From Lachnospiraceae bacterium (GTDB lineage: Bacteria > Bacillota > Clostridia > Lachnospirales > Lachnospiraceae), in contig SVFD01000006.1 in the NCBI GenBank assembly GCA_015057025.1, positions 62,001-126,000 on the forward strand: a stretch of 64,000 nt of DNA, written 5' to 3'. This document shows, one piece after another, positions 55,386 through 64,000 of this stretch (position 1 is the first letter of the stretch; each line of letters opens with the position of its first letter). The position numbers and the translations under genes are program-made. The notes beneath the pieces were generated by a model that made no database searches, was not told the DNA's origin, and saw only the letters and a list, made by a program, of their open reading frames with translations.

Positions 55386-57518
55386 ATGTTACCTTTTCGG
55401 ACAAGTATATTAGTCAGTATCATAGAGTTCTTTAGTGTGGTATTGCTTCATGTTGTATATGCAGCCAATCAGTTTGGGTGGGAGCAGGCGTTATTTATTT
55501 CCATCGGATTTTTACCTGTGCTTCTTACCATACTTTTATATCGTACCATTTCAAATGAGGATATTATAGTCCGTTGCTTTTATGTCACAATGACACTGAC
55601 AAGTTATATTATTTCTGCTCAGCTTGATACCCTTGGTATGCTGATTATGATTTATATGGCGGAAGCATTGATTATTGCTCTGTTTGTAAAAAAACGTATT
55701 TTTATTGAATATTTTATATTTTCTTTTTTGGGATTGATTGCAGTAGGTATTTTTCAGACAAAGGAAATTAATATTTTCTTCTCCACATGGATTTATATTA
55801 TTTATCTTTTGTTTTATTGTTTTGGTATGATTACATTGCTGATTCTTATTACGGGAGTGGAATCATATAAGGCTAAAATGGAGGAAAAAAATAAAGAAGC
55901 GCAGGAGGCTTTGGAAGCAAAATCCAATTTTCTTGCTAATATGTCACATGAAATCCGTACGCCTATGAACGCTATAAGCGGTATGGCACAACTTTTATCT
56001 CAGAAGAATTTTCAAAAAGAAGAGAAAGAATATATTGACACCATTCAGAAGTCTTCCGAGAGTTTGTTGTCCATTATAAATGAAATTCTCGACTTTTCAA
56101 AAATAGATTCCGGAAATATGGAAATTGTGGAGGAAGAGTATCACTTTAATTCTCTGATTCATGATGTATTAAGTATTATTGAATTTAGAATGAGGGGAAA
56201 GAGTGTAAAACTGATTATTGATATAGACCCACGAATTCCCCGTGTTTTAATTGGCGATGAATTGCGTATTCGTCAGATATTGATTAATCTTTTAAATAAT
56301 GCGGTTAATTTTACCCACAGAGGTCACATCCGTCTGCATATTATCTGGCAGAAAAATGAAGAGAACGAAGGCTGTTTGGAAGTGGAAGTAGAGGATACGG
56401 GTATAGGTATTTCGGAAGAGAATATGAAGAAACTTTTCCGTGCATTTGGTCAGATTGATACCCGTAAAAACCGAAATGTAGAAGGTACCGGCCTTGGGCT
56501 TGTTATTTCTAAAAGCCTATTAAATCAGATGGGCGGTGATATCTGGGTAGAAAGTACCCTAAATGAAGGTAGTGTATTTTCTTTCCGCTTGCCTCAAAGG
56601 GTAAAAGACGGGCGACCTTCCAATTACGAAGCAAATCATGAAAAGGTATTTGCTGCTAACGAAGAGTTTAAAATTTCATTCCGTGCACCTAATGCTAAAA
56701 TTATGGTGGTTGATGATAACAAGGTTAATTTACAGGTTGCCAGTGAATTAATGAAAAAGTTTGGTTTTGAACCTGTATTGGTGGACAGCGGTCTGGAAGC
56801 AGTTAACCGTATAGAGGAAAATCTGGTAAGCTATGATTTAATTTTTATGGACCACATGATGCCTTTTATGGATGGTGTGGAAGCAACGCAGAAAATAAGA
56901 AATATTCGCACGGAATATGCACAGGAGCTTCCTATTATTGCGCTTACGGCCAATGCCATTAAAGGTGTTGAAAAACAGTTAAAAGAAGCAGGAATGAACG
57001 ATTATCTTTCCAAGCCCATACATATGAAGCAGTTAAATGATATTTTGGAGAAGTGGATTCCGATTAATAAGCAGGTTCGTATTATGGATGGAAAGGAGAT
57101 TGCTCCGCCCAGATCATATTTTACAAATCCTATGTTGAAAAAAGAGGCAGAGACCAAAAAAGATATTCTGGATTGTCTGAAGGGTATTTCCGTTGAAGAC
57201 GGTTTGCGTAACTGCGGCGGAAATAAAAATGCATATATTCGTGTATTGAGCACGTTTGCTGCGTCAAACCTGTTAGCCGGATTGGAAGAATATTTGAACA
57301 AAGAGGATGCGGATAATTATTCTGTTATTGCCCATTCCATCAAAGGAGCCTGCAGAAATATAGGTGCCAAAGAGGTGGGGGATATTGCTTATGATATGGA
57401 ACTGGCAGGCAAAAACAATGATATGGAGTATATTAAAGAACATCATAAAGAATTTGCGAAGGAATACGGAGATGTATTGCGACTGGTAACAAAAGCATTG
57501 ATTGAACATCAATCCTGA
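55386..57518 (+). CDS. Hybrid sensor histidine kinase with receiver and HPt domains
   Basis: The 710-residue protein has six or seven membrane helices in the first 160 residues with only short external loops. A coiled linker, HisKA with His188 ('NMSHEIRTPMNAI'), an HATPase with 'DTGIGISEENMKKLF' and 'EGTGLGL', a receiver with Asp489 ('IFMDHMMPFMDG') and a C-terminal HPt with His650 ('AHSIKGACRNIG') follow. It thus carries a whole phosphorelay. The sensor part has no recognised ligand. It is encoded between cysteine desulfurase and thiI, 85 bases before a LytTR regulator. Confidence 0.93.
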   Translation: MLPFRTSILVSIIEFFSVVLLHVVYAANQFGWEQALFISIGFLPVLLTILLYRTISNEDIIVRCFYVTMTLTSYIISAQLDTLGMLIMIYMAEALIIALFVKKRIFIEYFIFSFLGLIAVGIFQTKEINIFFSTWIYIIYLLFYCFGMITLLILITGVESYKAKMEEKNKEAQEALEAKSNFLANMSHEIRTPMNAISGMAQLLSQKNFQKEEKEYIDTIQKSSESLLSIINEILDFSKIDSGNMEIVEEEYHFNSLIHDVLSIIEFRMRGKSVKLIIDIDPRIPRVLIGDELRIRQILINLLNNAVNFTHRGHIRLHIIWQKNEENEGCLEVEVEDTGIGISEENMKKLFRAFGQIDTRKNRNVEGTGLGLVISKSLLNQMGGDIWVESTLNEGSVFSFRLPQRVKDGRPSNYEANHEKVFAANEEFKISFRAPNAKIMVVDDNKVNLQVASELMKKFGFEPVLVDSGLEAVNRIEENLVSYDLIFMDHMMPFMDGVEATQKIRNIRTEYAQELPIIALTANAIKGVEKQLKEAGMNDYLSKPIHMKQLNDILEKWIPINKQVRIMDGKEIAPPRSYFTNPMLKKEAETKKDILDCLKGISVEDGLRNCGGNKNAYIRVLSTFAASNLLAGLEEYLNKEDADNYSVIAHSIKGACRNIGAKEVGDIAYDMELAGKNNDMEYIKEHHKEFAKEYGDVLRLVTKALIEHQS

Positions 57519-57603
57519 TTTGATGAGGGGTAAGTTTTCTTGCAAAATAAAAGATAAGTGTGTATAATTATAGGGATAGATACTAGAGTATGGGGGTATT
57601 GCT

Positions 57604-58305
57604 ATGTATCGTGTAGTTATTTGTGACGACGAAGCTACGTCTTTGCAAATTAATCAAATTCTAACGGAACAGATTTTAGAAGAAGAGGGAATTGAATACG
57701 AAATTGTTACATTTGAAGACATGAGAGTGATGACAGAGGCACTTTCGGATGAGAGAGCAGAGTATGATGTATTGCTTTGTGATATTCTTGCCGTAGGAAT
57801 GAATGGTATTGAAGCGGCTAAAGAGTTGCGCCGTCTCGGTGAGAAGCTTCCCATTATTTTTATTTCTTCAACGGCGGAGTACGCTTTGGATGGGTATAGT
57901 GTGAATGCTTTACGTTATTTGCAGAAACCGATTGATATTGAAAAACTCCGGGAAGGTTTGCTGGAGGCTTATCAGTCATCCCAGACGAAGGGTGTTCTTA
58001 ATTTTCAGGTGGCAGACCGTTTTTATAAGATTCCTTTTTCGGAAATTGAGTATCTGGAAAGCCGCGGAAGGGATACGGACATTATTACACATGAGGAGAC
58101 AATCAGTGTACATATGAAATTTTCCGATATGGAGAAGAAACTTCCTGCGGATATGTTTTTAAGATGCCATCGTTCCTACATCATAAATCTTGCCCAGGCT
58201 AAGGATTTGGCACGTTATCGTTTTCTTACCAAACAAGGAGTGGAAATTCCGGTAAGTCAATTGCAATACAATGAAACTAAGCGTAAGTTTGTAAAGTTTC
58301 AATAA
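57604..58305 (+). CDS. LytTR-family response regulator
   Basis: The 233-residue regulator has a receiver (1-120; Asp60 in 'LLCDILAVGMNGIEA', switch residues 'FISSTAEYALDGY', Lys in 'LQKPID') and a LytTR DNA-binding domain (130-233; 'SEIEYLESRGRDT', 'FLRCHRSYIINL'). Such regulators act in peptide sensing, wall lysis or virulence-type circuits. It probably receives phosphate from the HPt of the upstream hybrid kinase; targets unknown. Confidence 0.93.
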   Translation: MYRVVICDDEATSLQINQILTEQILEEEGIEYEIVTFEDMRVMTEALSDERAEYDVLLCDILAVGMNGIEAAKELRRLGEKLPIIFISSTAEYALDGYSVNALRYLQKPIDIEKLREGLLEAYQSSQTKGVLNFQVADRFYKIPFSEIEYLESRGRDTDIITHEETISVHMKFSDMEKKLPADMFLRCHRSYIINLAQAKDLARYRFLTKQGVEIPVSQLQYNETKRKFVKFQ

Positions 58306-58343
58306 ATAATCCCGTGGAGAGGTACGGGAGGATAGAGGTTAAT

Positions 58344-59528
58344 ATGTTTGAGACTCGTACTTTTTTATTAAAATACGGTGAGATTTTTTTAAAAGGCAAA
58401 AATCGTTATGTTTTTGAGGATATACTGGTTGAACAGGTGCGTCGTGCGGTAAAAAAATGTGACGGCGAGTTTAAGGTACATAAAAGTCTTTCCAGAATTT
58501 ATGTGGAAGCGTTGACTGATTATGATTATGACGAACTAATTGAAACCTTAAAGTGTGTATTCGGTGTAATTGCAATTTGTCCGGTGTTGGTGCTTGAGGA
58601 CAATGGTTTCGATGATTTGAAACAACAAGTTGTAAAGTACATTGATGAAACCTATGAAGACAAGAATTTTACATTTAAGGTATATTCCAAGCGCGCACGC
58701 AAGAATTATCCGGTAAATTCCATGGAGATGAATTGTCTCATCGGAGAGGCTCTTTTAGATGCATATCCGGAGATAAAAGTAGATGTGCACAAACCGGAAG
58801 TAAGCCTTCATGTAGAAGTAAGAGAAAGAATTTATGTATATTCCGTAATCATTCCCGGACCCGGCGGTATGCCTGTTGGTTCAGCCGGAAAAGCAATGTT
58901 GCTTTTGTCCGGAGGTTTGGATTCGCCGGTTGCCGGTTACATGATTGCAAAACGAGGTGTGAAGCTGGAAGCGGTTTATTTTCATGCTCCGCCTTATACA
59001 TCTGAGCGTGCGAAGCAAAAGGTTGTGGATTTGGGTAATTTGATTTCACGTTATACCGGACCTATTCGTCTTCATGTAATTAATTTTACGGAAATTCAAA
59101 TGGCTATATATGAAAAATGTCCCCACGATGAATTGACTATTATTATGCGCCGTTATATGATGCGCATTGCGGAACAGATTGGTTTGGAGAATGATTGCAT
59201 CGGTTTGGTTACCGGTGAAAGTATCGGACAGGTTGCTTCCCAGACAATGCAGAGCCTTGCATGTACCAATGATGTATGTACCGTGCCTGTGTACCGTCCG
59301 TTGATTGCCTTTGATAAGCAGGATATTGTAGATATTGCAGAAAAGATTAATACGTATGAAACTTCCATTTTGCCTTATGAAGACTGCTGTACCATTTTTG
59401 TAGCAGAGCATCCGGTCACAAAGCCGATTGTAAAGGTGATTGCCAAGCATGAAGAAAATCTTGCAGACTGCATTGATGAAATGTTGAAAAAAGCGGTGGA
59501 AGAAAGAGAAATTATTGAAATTAAGTAG
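58344..59528 (+). CDS. thiI: tRNA 4-thiouridine synthetase ThiI
   Basis: The 394-residue enzyme adenylates U8 of tRNA and inserts sulfur. It has a ferredoxin-like N-terminus, a THUMP domain (about 60-165) and a PP-loop ATPase with 'LSGGLDSPVAGY' at 188. The C-terminal rhodanese domain of E. coli ThiI is absent, as in most Firmicutes. The start at 58344 has GGGAGG/GAGG sites; ten extra residues from 58314 are unlikely. Sulfur likely comes from the NifS-type protein upstream. Confidence 0.95.
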   Translation: MFETRTFLLKYGEIFLKGKNRYVFEDILVEQVRRAVKKCDGEFKVHKSLSRIYVEALTDYDYDELIETLKCVFGVIAICPVLVLEDNGFDDLKQQVVKYIDETYEDKNFTFKVYSKRARKNYPVNSMEMNCLIGEALLDAYPEIKVDVHKPEVSLHVEVRERIYVYSVIIPGPGGMPVGSAGKAMLLLSGGLDSPVAGYMIAKRGVKLEAVYFHAPPYTSERAKQKVVDLGNLISRYTGPIRLHVINFTEIQMAIYEKCPHDELTIIMRRYMMRIAEQIGLENDCIGLVTGESIGQVASQTMQSLACTNDVCTVPVYRPLIAFDKQDIVDIAEKINTYETSILPYEDCCTIFVAEHPVTKPIVKVIAKHEENLADCIDEMLKKAVEEREIIEIK

Positions 59529-59536
59529 TATATTAC

Positions 59537-59565
59537 AAAAGCACCGCCGAAATGACGGTGCTTTT
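59537..59565 (+). terminator. Intrinsic terminator after thiI
   Basis: AAAAGCACCG at 59537-59546 pairs with CGGTGCTTTT at 59556-59565. Confidence 0.85.
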
Positions 59566-59581
59566 AAATTCGGATATAAAG

Positions 59582-59608
59582 AAAAAAGCAAGACTGTTGT
59601 CTTGCTTT
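59582..59608 (-). terminator. Intrinsic terminator of the HPr-like gene
   Basis: On the minus strand a 10-bp stem (59608-59599 with 59594-59585, 4-base loop) is followed by more T. Confidence 0.9.
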
Positions 59609-59631
59609 AAACTCAATAATGAATATTATGC

Positions 59632-59862
59632 TTACACGATGTAGGGAGCTAATACCTTCAATACATCTTCTGCACCGTCTTCAGCGTGGATATTTAAATC
59701 GATAGGCTTAGATAAATCAAGGCTGAAAATACCCATGATAGATTTTGCATCGATTACATATCTGCCGGAAACTAAGTCGAAATCATAATCAAACTTTGTA
59801 ATATCATTAACGAATGATTTTACCTTGTCGATTGAGTTTAAAGAAATAGATACTGTCTTCAT
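59632..59862 (-). CDS. HPr-like protein lacking the phospho-histidine
   Basis: This 76-residue protein has the HPr fold pattern: the segment 'GRYVIDAKSIMGIFSLDLSKPI' aligns with the Ser46 region of HPr ('KSIMGVMSL'). Counting back 30 residues from that lysine, the position of His15 is occupied by Ser10 in 'SLNSIDKVKSF', and there is no 'GLHARPA'. It therefore cannot carry PTS phosphate, but still has the Ser41 that HPr kinase would modify, as in Crh of Bacillus (Gln in place of His). A carbon-catabolite signalling role is inferred. GGAGG site. Confidence 0.8.
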   Translation of the reverse strand: MKTVSISLNSIDKVKSFVNDITKFDYDFDLVSGRYVIDAKSIMGIFSLDLSKPIDLNIHAEDGAEDVLKVLAPYIV

Positions 59863-59907
59863 ATTTGTTTCCTCCTATAATAAATAAAATTGTTAGCTTA
59901 ATTGTTT

Positions 59908-59937
59908 GGAAGGAAATAGCTTATATTTCCAACTTCC
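59908..59937. promoter_or_regulatory. Inverted repeat between the divergent HPr-like and mtaB genes
   Basis: GGAAATA at 59912-59918 and TATTTCC at 59924-59930 form a 7-5-7 inverted repeat, with a second, outer GGAAG/CTTCC pair (59908-59912, 59933-59937). A regulator binding here could act on both genes. No clear promoter was found. Confidence 0.3.
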
Positions 59938-60005
59938 GCCTTTATAGTATTAGATTTATGAAAAAAAGTCAACTGATAAAGTTGCTGAAAAAAAAGGAGT
60001 TTTCC

Positions 60006-61394
60006 ATGAAAAGTGTAGCATTACATAACCTTGGTTGCAAAGTAAATTCCTATGAAGTGGAAGTAATGCAACAAAATCTACAAAAAAATGGTTATGAAAT
60101 TGTGGATTTTAACCAAAAATCAGATATTTATATTATAAATACCTGTTCCGTAACAAATATGGCAGATCGAAAAAGCCGTCAAATGTTACATCGTGCGAAA
60201 AAGCAGAATCCAAATGCGATTGTGGTTGCGGTGGGTTGCTATGTACAGGCAGATGCTTTCAGCATCGCACAGGATGACAGTATCGATTTGTTGGTAGGAA
60301 ATAACTTAAAAAAGGATATTGCAGATATTCTTAAACGTTATATGGAATGGGAAGAAAATCTTTCGACAGAGATAGAGGCGGACGAAGCAAATTTTTTACG
60401 TAAAACTTTGAATAATACTACGGTAGTGGATGTTAAAAAAGTGGATTTTGAAGACGACAGGATGGAGCAAACTGCAGAGCATGCCAGAGCTTATATTAAA
60501 ATACAGGACGGATGCAATCGATTCTGTACTTATTGCATCATTCCTTATACAAGGGGAACTGTGCGTAGCCGTAAGCAGGAGAGTGTACTGGAAGAAATAG
60601 CGGGACTTGTAAAAGAAGGTTATAGGGAATTTGTTTTAACCGGAATTCATATCAGTTCTTACGGTTTGGATTTTGCAGAAAAAAACCCGGAAAAGTATTT
60701 GCTGGAATTAATTCGTAACATTAACCAAATGGATGGTGTGGAAAGAATTCGAATCGGTTCATTTGAACCTATGATATTAACGGAAGCATTTGTGGCAGGG
60801 ATTGCCTCTTGTCAAAAAATGTGTCCCCATTTCCACATTTCATTGCAAAGCGGCTGTGATGGAACGTTGAAAAGAATGAACCGCAGGTATACCACAGATG
60901 AGTATATGGAGAAAGTGGAGCTGTTGCGCCGATATTTTCCGGGATGTGCCGTTACAACGGATGTGATTGTAGGATTTCCGGGAGAAACAGAAGAAGAATT
61001 TACGGAAACAAAAGAGTTTCTTGAAGCGGTTAATTTCTTTGAAATGCATATTTTTAAGTATTCCAGAAGAAGAGGTACGAAAGCTGACAAAATGCCGGAA
61101 CAGGTGCCTGAGGAAATAAAAACACAGCGAAGTAACGTGCTTTTAGAACTGGAGAAAAAGCAATCCCAAGAATTTAGAAAGGGCTTCATCGGAAAAACGG
61201 TTAAGGTACTGTTAGAGGAAGAAAAAGAGATTGGCGGTATTTCCTTCTGGCTGGGGCATACGGGAGAATATGTAAAAGTTGCCGTGCCGGAGAAGAAATT
61301 CGCTAAAAATATGTTTGTGGAAGTTTATATAAAAGAGTTTCTGCAGGAAGATATTTTATTGGGAGAACTCATTGAAGAAACTATGAAAAAATAG
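60006..61394 (+). CDS. mtaB: tRNA (N6-threonylcarbamoyladenosine37-C2)-methylthiotransferase MtaB
   Basis: The 462-residue radical-SAM enzyme adds a methylthio group to t6A37 of tRNAs. An N-terminal UPF0004 domain holds one cluster with cysteines in 'NLGCKVN', 'NTCSVT' and 'VGCYVQ'. The radical-SAM cluster uses Cys170, Cys174 and Cys177 ('DGCNRFCTYC'), and a TRAM domain closes the protein. The start at 60006 follows AAAAGGAG; translation from codons farther upstream is not supported. Confidence 0.94.
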   Translation: MKSVALHNLGCKVNSYEVEVMQQNLQKNGYEIVDFNQKSDIYIINTCSVTNMADRKSRQMLHRAKKQNPNAIVVAVGCYVQADAFSIAQDDSIDLLVGNNLKKDIADILKRYMEWEENLSTEIEADEANFLRKTLNNTTVVDVKKVDFEDDRMEQTAEHARAYIKIQDGCNRFCTYCIIPYTRGTVRSRKQESVLEEIAGLVKEGYREFVLTGIHISSYGLDFAEKNPEKYLLELIRNINQMDGVERIRIGSFEPMILTEAFVAGIASCQKMCPHFHISLQSGCDGTLKRMNRRYTTDEYMEKVELLRRYFPGCAVTTDVIVGFPGETEEEFTETKEFLEAVNFFEMHIFKYSRRRGTKADKMPEQVPEEIKTQRSNVLLELEKKQSQEFRKGFIGKTVKVLLEEEKEIGGISFWLGHTGEYVKVAVPEKKFAKNMFVEVYIKEFLQEDILLGELIEETMKK

Positions 61395-61486
61395 GTTTTT
61401 TGAACACGATATAAAAGAAAAAAATCATAAAATGCGTATAGATGTGAAAAAAATGCCAATAATAGGCATAAGCCTGTGTACATAGC

Positions 61487-61515
61487 TTGAGTTTTGAAGG
61501 TAATTAGAGTATAAT
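61487..61515 (+). promoter_or_regulatory. Promoter of the ireB operon
   Basis: TTGAGT at 61487-61492, 17 bases, TATAAT at 61510-61515. An ATGCC/GGCAT inverted repeat lies just upstream (61453-61469) and may be the end of mtaB transcripts. Confidence 0.75.
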
Positions 61516-61581
61516 ATAACAGACTATATGCACAATAACAAACGAAATAAACAGATAGATTACAATAGAGGGTGTGAACGA

Positions 61582-61842
61582 ATGCAATCAGAGAATACAC
61601 AGTTTTTTGAAGTAGAACAGGAATCAAAGGACAGGGTTAAAAAAATTTTGGCTCAGGTTTATGATGCACTGCAGGAAAAAGGCTATAATCCTGTAAATCA
61701 GATTGTAGGCTATATTATGTCAGGGGATCCTACATACATTACCAGTCATAATAATGCCCGAAGTCTGATTATGAAAATTGAGCGTGATGAGTTGGTAGAA
61801 GAAATGTTTATAGAGTACATTAAGGCAAATGAGTGGGAATAA
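61582..61842 (+). CDS. ireB: IreB family regulatory phosphoprotein
   Basis: The 86-residue protein is the conserved DUF965/IreB family ('[38 protein letters not shown]'; only part of that is needed to identify it). In Enterococcus IreB is a substrate of the Ser/Thr kinase IreK and negatively affects cephalosporin resistance. The kinase is not in the window. The start at 61582 follows AGGGTGTG; an in-frame codon at 61528 would add 18 residues. Typical order ireB-ruvX-DUF1292. Confidence 0.93.
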   Translation: MQSENTQFFEVEQESKDRVKKILAQVYDALQEKGYNPVNQIVGYIMSGDPTYITSHNNARSLIMKIERDELVEEMFIEYIKANEWE

Positions 61843-61869
61843 AATTTGTCGGATTGGGAGGAACATGAT

Positions 61870-62307
61870 ATGCGTATCATGGGATTAGACTTCGGCTCTA
61901 AAACAGTAGGGGTTGCACTAAGTGATCCTACAGGGTTAATTGCCACAGGCTTAGAAATTGTACGCCGTGAACGCGAAGATAAGTTAAGACAGACTTTGGC
62001 AAGGATTGAGGCAATCATTGTAGAATACGGTGTGGAGAAAATTGTTTTAGGATACCCGAAAAACATGAATGATACCGAAGGTGAAAGGGTACAAAAGACC
62101 CTTGCTTTTAAAGAGATGCTTGAGAGACGTACGGCTTTGGAAGTGGAGCTTTGGGATGAGAGACTGACTACGGTGGAAGCGGATGCGGTAATGATGGAAG
62201 TTGGAATTCGCAGAGAAGACCGTAAAAAATACGTAGATAAAATAGCTGCTGCTTTTATTTTGCAGGGATATCTGGATTACGCGAAGGAAATAAAGAATCA
62301 GGATTAA
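61870..62307 (+). CDS. ruvX: RuvX/YqgF-type Holliday junction resolvase-like protein
   Basis: The 145-residue RNase H-fold protein has the metal Asp in '[13 protein letters not shown]', '[13 protein letters not shown]', '[11 protein letters not shown]' and the last Asp in '[16 protein letters not shown]'. Relatives process the 5' end of pre-16S rRNA and may cut branched DNA. The ATG at 61870 after GGGAGGAAC is preferred to a longer version from 61846. Confidence 0.94.
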   Translation: MRIMGLDFGSKTVGVALSDPTGLIATGLEIVRREREDKLRQTLARIEAIIVEYGVEKIVLGYPKNMNDTEGERVQKTLAFKEMLERRTALEVELWDERLTTVEADAVMMEVGIRREDRKKYVDKIAAAFILQGYLDYAKEIKNQD

Positions 62308-62331
62308 GTGTAATCGACGAAAGGATAACAG

Positions 62332-62592
62332 ATGGAGAAGATTATATTTCAGGCAACGGGGGAAGAACCTGTTGAATTTTATGTTTTGGAACAGACTACC
62401 GTGGCAGGAATAAATTATATTCTTGTTACCGATACGGAAGAAGGAGACGGAGATGCCCTTATTTTGAAAGATATCTCCGGTAAGGATGATGAAGAGGCAG
62501 TCTATGATATCGTGTCAGACGATAAGGAATTAAATGCGATTGCCGAAATATTTGAGAATCTTTTAGATGACGTGGAATTTACCAAAGAGTAG
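62332..62592 (+). CDS. DUF1292 family protein
   Basis: The 86-residue acidic protein matches DUF1292 ('EPVEFYVLEQTTVAGINYILVTD', 'LLDDVEFTKE'), a short family always near ireB-ruvX in Firmicutes, of unknown function. The 'GDGDALILKDI' segment is characteristic. ATG after AAAGGATAA. Confidence 0.9.
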   Translation: MEKIIFQATGEEPVEFYVLEQTTVAGINYILVTDTEEGDGDALILKDISGKDDEEAVYDIVSDDKELNAIAEIFENLLDDVEFTKE

Positions 62593-62621
62593 GACACGAT
62601 GATAATTTGGAGGAAATGAAA

Positions 62622-64000
62622 TTGAATATAGATGAAAAAAAGGGAAATTCAACCGGTAAAGTTAAAGTCATTCCGTTAGGCGGACTGGAACAAATCGGTA
62701 TGAATATTACTGCATTTGAGTATGATGATACCATTATTGTAGTAGATTGCGGATTGAGTTTCCCGGCTGACGATATGTTGGGGATTGACCTTGTAATTCC
62801 TGATATTACGTACTTGTTAGATAACAAGGATAAGGTAAAAGCTTTTATGATTACTCATGGACATGAGGATCATATAGGTGCATTGCCTTATGTATTAAAA
62901 CAACTGAATATTCCTATATTTGCCACAACACTTACTATGGGTGTTATTGAGCATAAATTAAGGGAGCATGAACTTGAGGATGTGGTAAAGCGTCAGACGG
63001 TGCAGTTTGGAGATGTTGTACGCATCGGAAAGTTTAAGGTGGAATTTATTAAGACAAATCACAGTATTGTAGATGCGGCTGCTTTGGCTATTTATTCGCC
63101 CGCGGGTGTGATTGTCCATACCGGAGATTTTAAGGTGGATTATACCCCTGTATTTGGAGATGCCATTGATTTACAGCGTTTCGCAGAACTTGGTACTAAA
63201 GGGGTGCTTGCCTTAATGTGTGATTCTACCAATGCGGAGCGTCCCGGTTTTACCCAGTCAGAGCGAAGCTTGAGTAAAACCTTTGATACGATTTTTACGG
63301 AGCATAAAAATACCAGAATCATTGTGGCTACCTTTGCATCCAATGTAGACCGTGTTCAGCAGATTATTAATGCGGCTGACAGGTTTGGGCGTAAGGTAGT
63401 AGTAGAAGGCCGCAGTATGGTAAATATCATTGAAACGGCTACGAGTTTGGGACGGTTAAGCGTTCCTGAGAATACCTTAATCGATATCGAGATGTTAAAA
63501 GATTATCCCGAGGAGCAAACGGTTATTATTACCACGGGCAGCCAGGGTGAAAGTATGGCAGCCTTAAGCCGCATGGCTATGGGGCAGCACAGGAAGGTAA
63601 AAATTGGTTGCAATGATACGGTTATTTTCTCGTCCAGTCCTATTCCGGGAAATGAAAAGGCTGTAACGAAGGTAATTAATGAATTATTCCAAAAAGGTGC
63701 AGATGTTATTTTTCAGGATGCGCATGTGTCCGGTCATGCATGTCAGGAAGAAATTAAACTGATATATACGTTGACGCAGCCTAAATATGCGATTCCCGTG
63801 CATGGTGAATATAAGCATTTAAAGGCACATGCAAAGTTGGCAGAACAGTTGGGCATGGAGAAAGATAATATTTTTATTTTGAAATCCGGTGATGTATTGG
63901 AACTTGGTGAGGATGGCGCTGAAGTAACGGGAGAAGTACCGGTAGGTGCTATTTTGGTAGATGGTCTTGGCGTGGGAGATGTAGGTAATGTGGTTTTGCG
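62622..64000 (+). CDS. rnj: Ribonuclease J (3' end beyond the window)
   Basis: The frame stays open to the last base; 459 complete codons are visible of about 550 expected. It is a metallo-beta-lactamase/beta-CASP ribonuclease with endo- and 5'-3' exonuclease activity central to RNA decay in Firmicutes. Visible are 'VIPLGGLEQIGMN', the metal motif 'THGHEDHIGALPY' around residue 80, 'HTGDFKVDYTPV', 'DSTNAERPG' and 'VHGEYKHLKAHAKLAEQ'. The TTG at 62622 is eight bases from GGAGG; the ATG at 62616 is only two bases away and less likely. Confidence 0.95.
   Translation, partial: MNIDEKKGNSTGKVKVIPLGGLEQIGMNITAFEYDDTIIVVDCGLSFPADDMLGIDLVIPDITYLLDNKDKVKAFMITHGHEDHIGALPYVLKQLNIPIFATTLTMGVIEHKLREHELEDVVKRQTVQFGDVVRIGKFKVEFIKTNHSIVDAAALAIYSPAGVIVHTGDFKVDYTPVFGDAIDLQRFAELGTKGVLALMCDSTNAERPGFTQSERSLSKTFDTIFTEHKNTRIIVATFASNVDRVQQIINAADRFGRKVVVEGRSMVNIIETATSLGRLSVPENTLIDIEMLKDYPEEQTVIITTGSQGESMAALSRMAMGQHRKVKIGCNDTVIFSSSPIPGNEKAVTKVINELFQKGADVIFQDAHVSGHACQEEIKLIYTLTQPKYAIPVHGEYKHLKAHAKLAEQLGMEKDNIFILKSGDVLELGEDGAEVTGEVPVGAILVDGLGVGDVGNVVL

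Overview
This window is a low-GC Firmicutes chromosome segment, most likely from a spore-forming, strictly anaerobic member of the Lachnospiraceae. The evidence is the gene set: pyruvate formate-lyase with its activase, reverse rubrerythrin with PerR, split transketolase, cellobiose 2-epimerase with a GH1 glucosidase, SpmA/SpmB, the small families DUF6472, DUF951, DUF1858 and DUF6465, and two Rpn-type PD-(D/E)XK proteins. No CRISPR array, tRNA, rRNA, prophage or intact insertion sequence was seen. Genus-level placement cannot be made from the sequence alone.

Layout. 1-3 kb: the end of a DUF234 ATPase, a cysteine hydrolase, a sirtuin and two small proteins. 3-9.2 kb: a replication/translation cluster (rpsF-ssb-rpsR, then gdpP-rplI-dnaB, then a MerR-type regulator). 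9.2-12.6 kb, minus strand: a ferredoxin and pflB-pflA. 12.6-16 kb: a less conserved stretch with a tetranucleotide repeat at a promoter, a lipoprotein, an Rpn nuclease, a DUF1858 protein and MecA. 16-20.5 kb: an orphan non-coding region, a GH18 cell-wall hydrolase, a shortened Rpn-like protein and spmAB. 20.5-25.5 kb: a membrane-bound XRE regulator, a DUF368 protein, deoC and a DUF885 protein. 25.6-29.7 kb: split transketolase with a membrane protein and a lipoprotein. 29.8-31 kb, minus strand: perR-rubrerythrin, with rubredoxin just downstream. 31.2-34.9 kb: pfkA and dnaX-ybaB-recR. 35-38.8 kb: mutarotase, cellobiose 2-epimerase and GH1 glucosidase. 39-44 kb: an aminotransferase, uppP behind a structured leader, a histone-H1-like protein, a diguanylate cyclase and an XRE regulator. 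44.2-49.3 kb: the CIRCE-controlled hrcA-grpE-dnaK-dnaJ heat-shock cluster. 49.4-50.9 kb, minus strand: a DUF697 GTPase with a tiny membrane protein. 51-54 kb: recU, a GNAT protein, prmA and rsmE. 54-59.5 kb: a NifS-type cysteine desulfurase and thiI separated by a hybrid kinase and a LytTR regulator. 59.6-64 kb: an HPr-like protein lacking the phospho-histidine, mtaB, then ireB-ruvX-DUF1292-RNase J (open at the window end).

The genes fit a fermentative polysaccharide user. Cellobiose-type disaccharides are epimerised and cleaved, the sugars pass through phosphofructokinase and transketolase, and pyruvate is split by PflB. PerR, rubrerythrin and rubredoxin handle peroxide. Nucleotide second messengers are represented by a c-di-AMP phosphodiesterase (GdpP) and a c-di-GMP synthase.

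The most interesting unexplained signals are non-coding. They are a ~140-nt multi-helix RNA leader directly before uppP; an (AAAC)~14 microsatellite sitting at the predicted transcription start of a short, terminator-ended transcript; and an orphan intergenic region with a symmetric operator around a -10 box followed by nested hairpins. Protein-level oddities are an Rpn-like protein lacking the catalytic middle, a rubredoxin with a Cys-X-Cys knuckle, a phosphofructokinase with mixed ATP/PPi signature residues, and the His-less HPr homologue.
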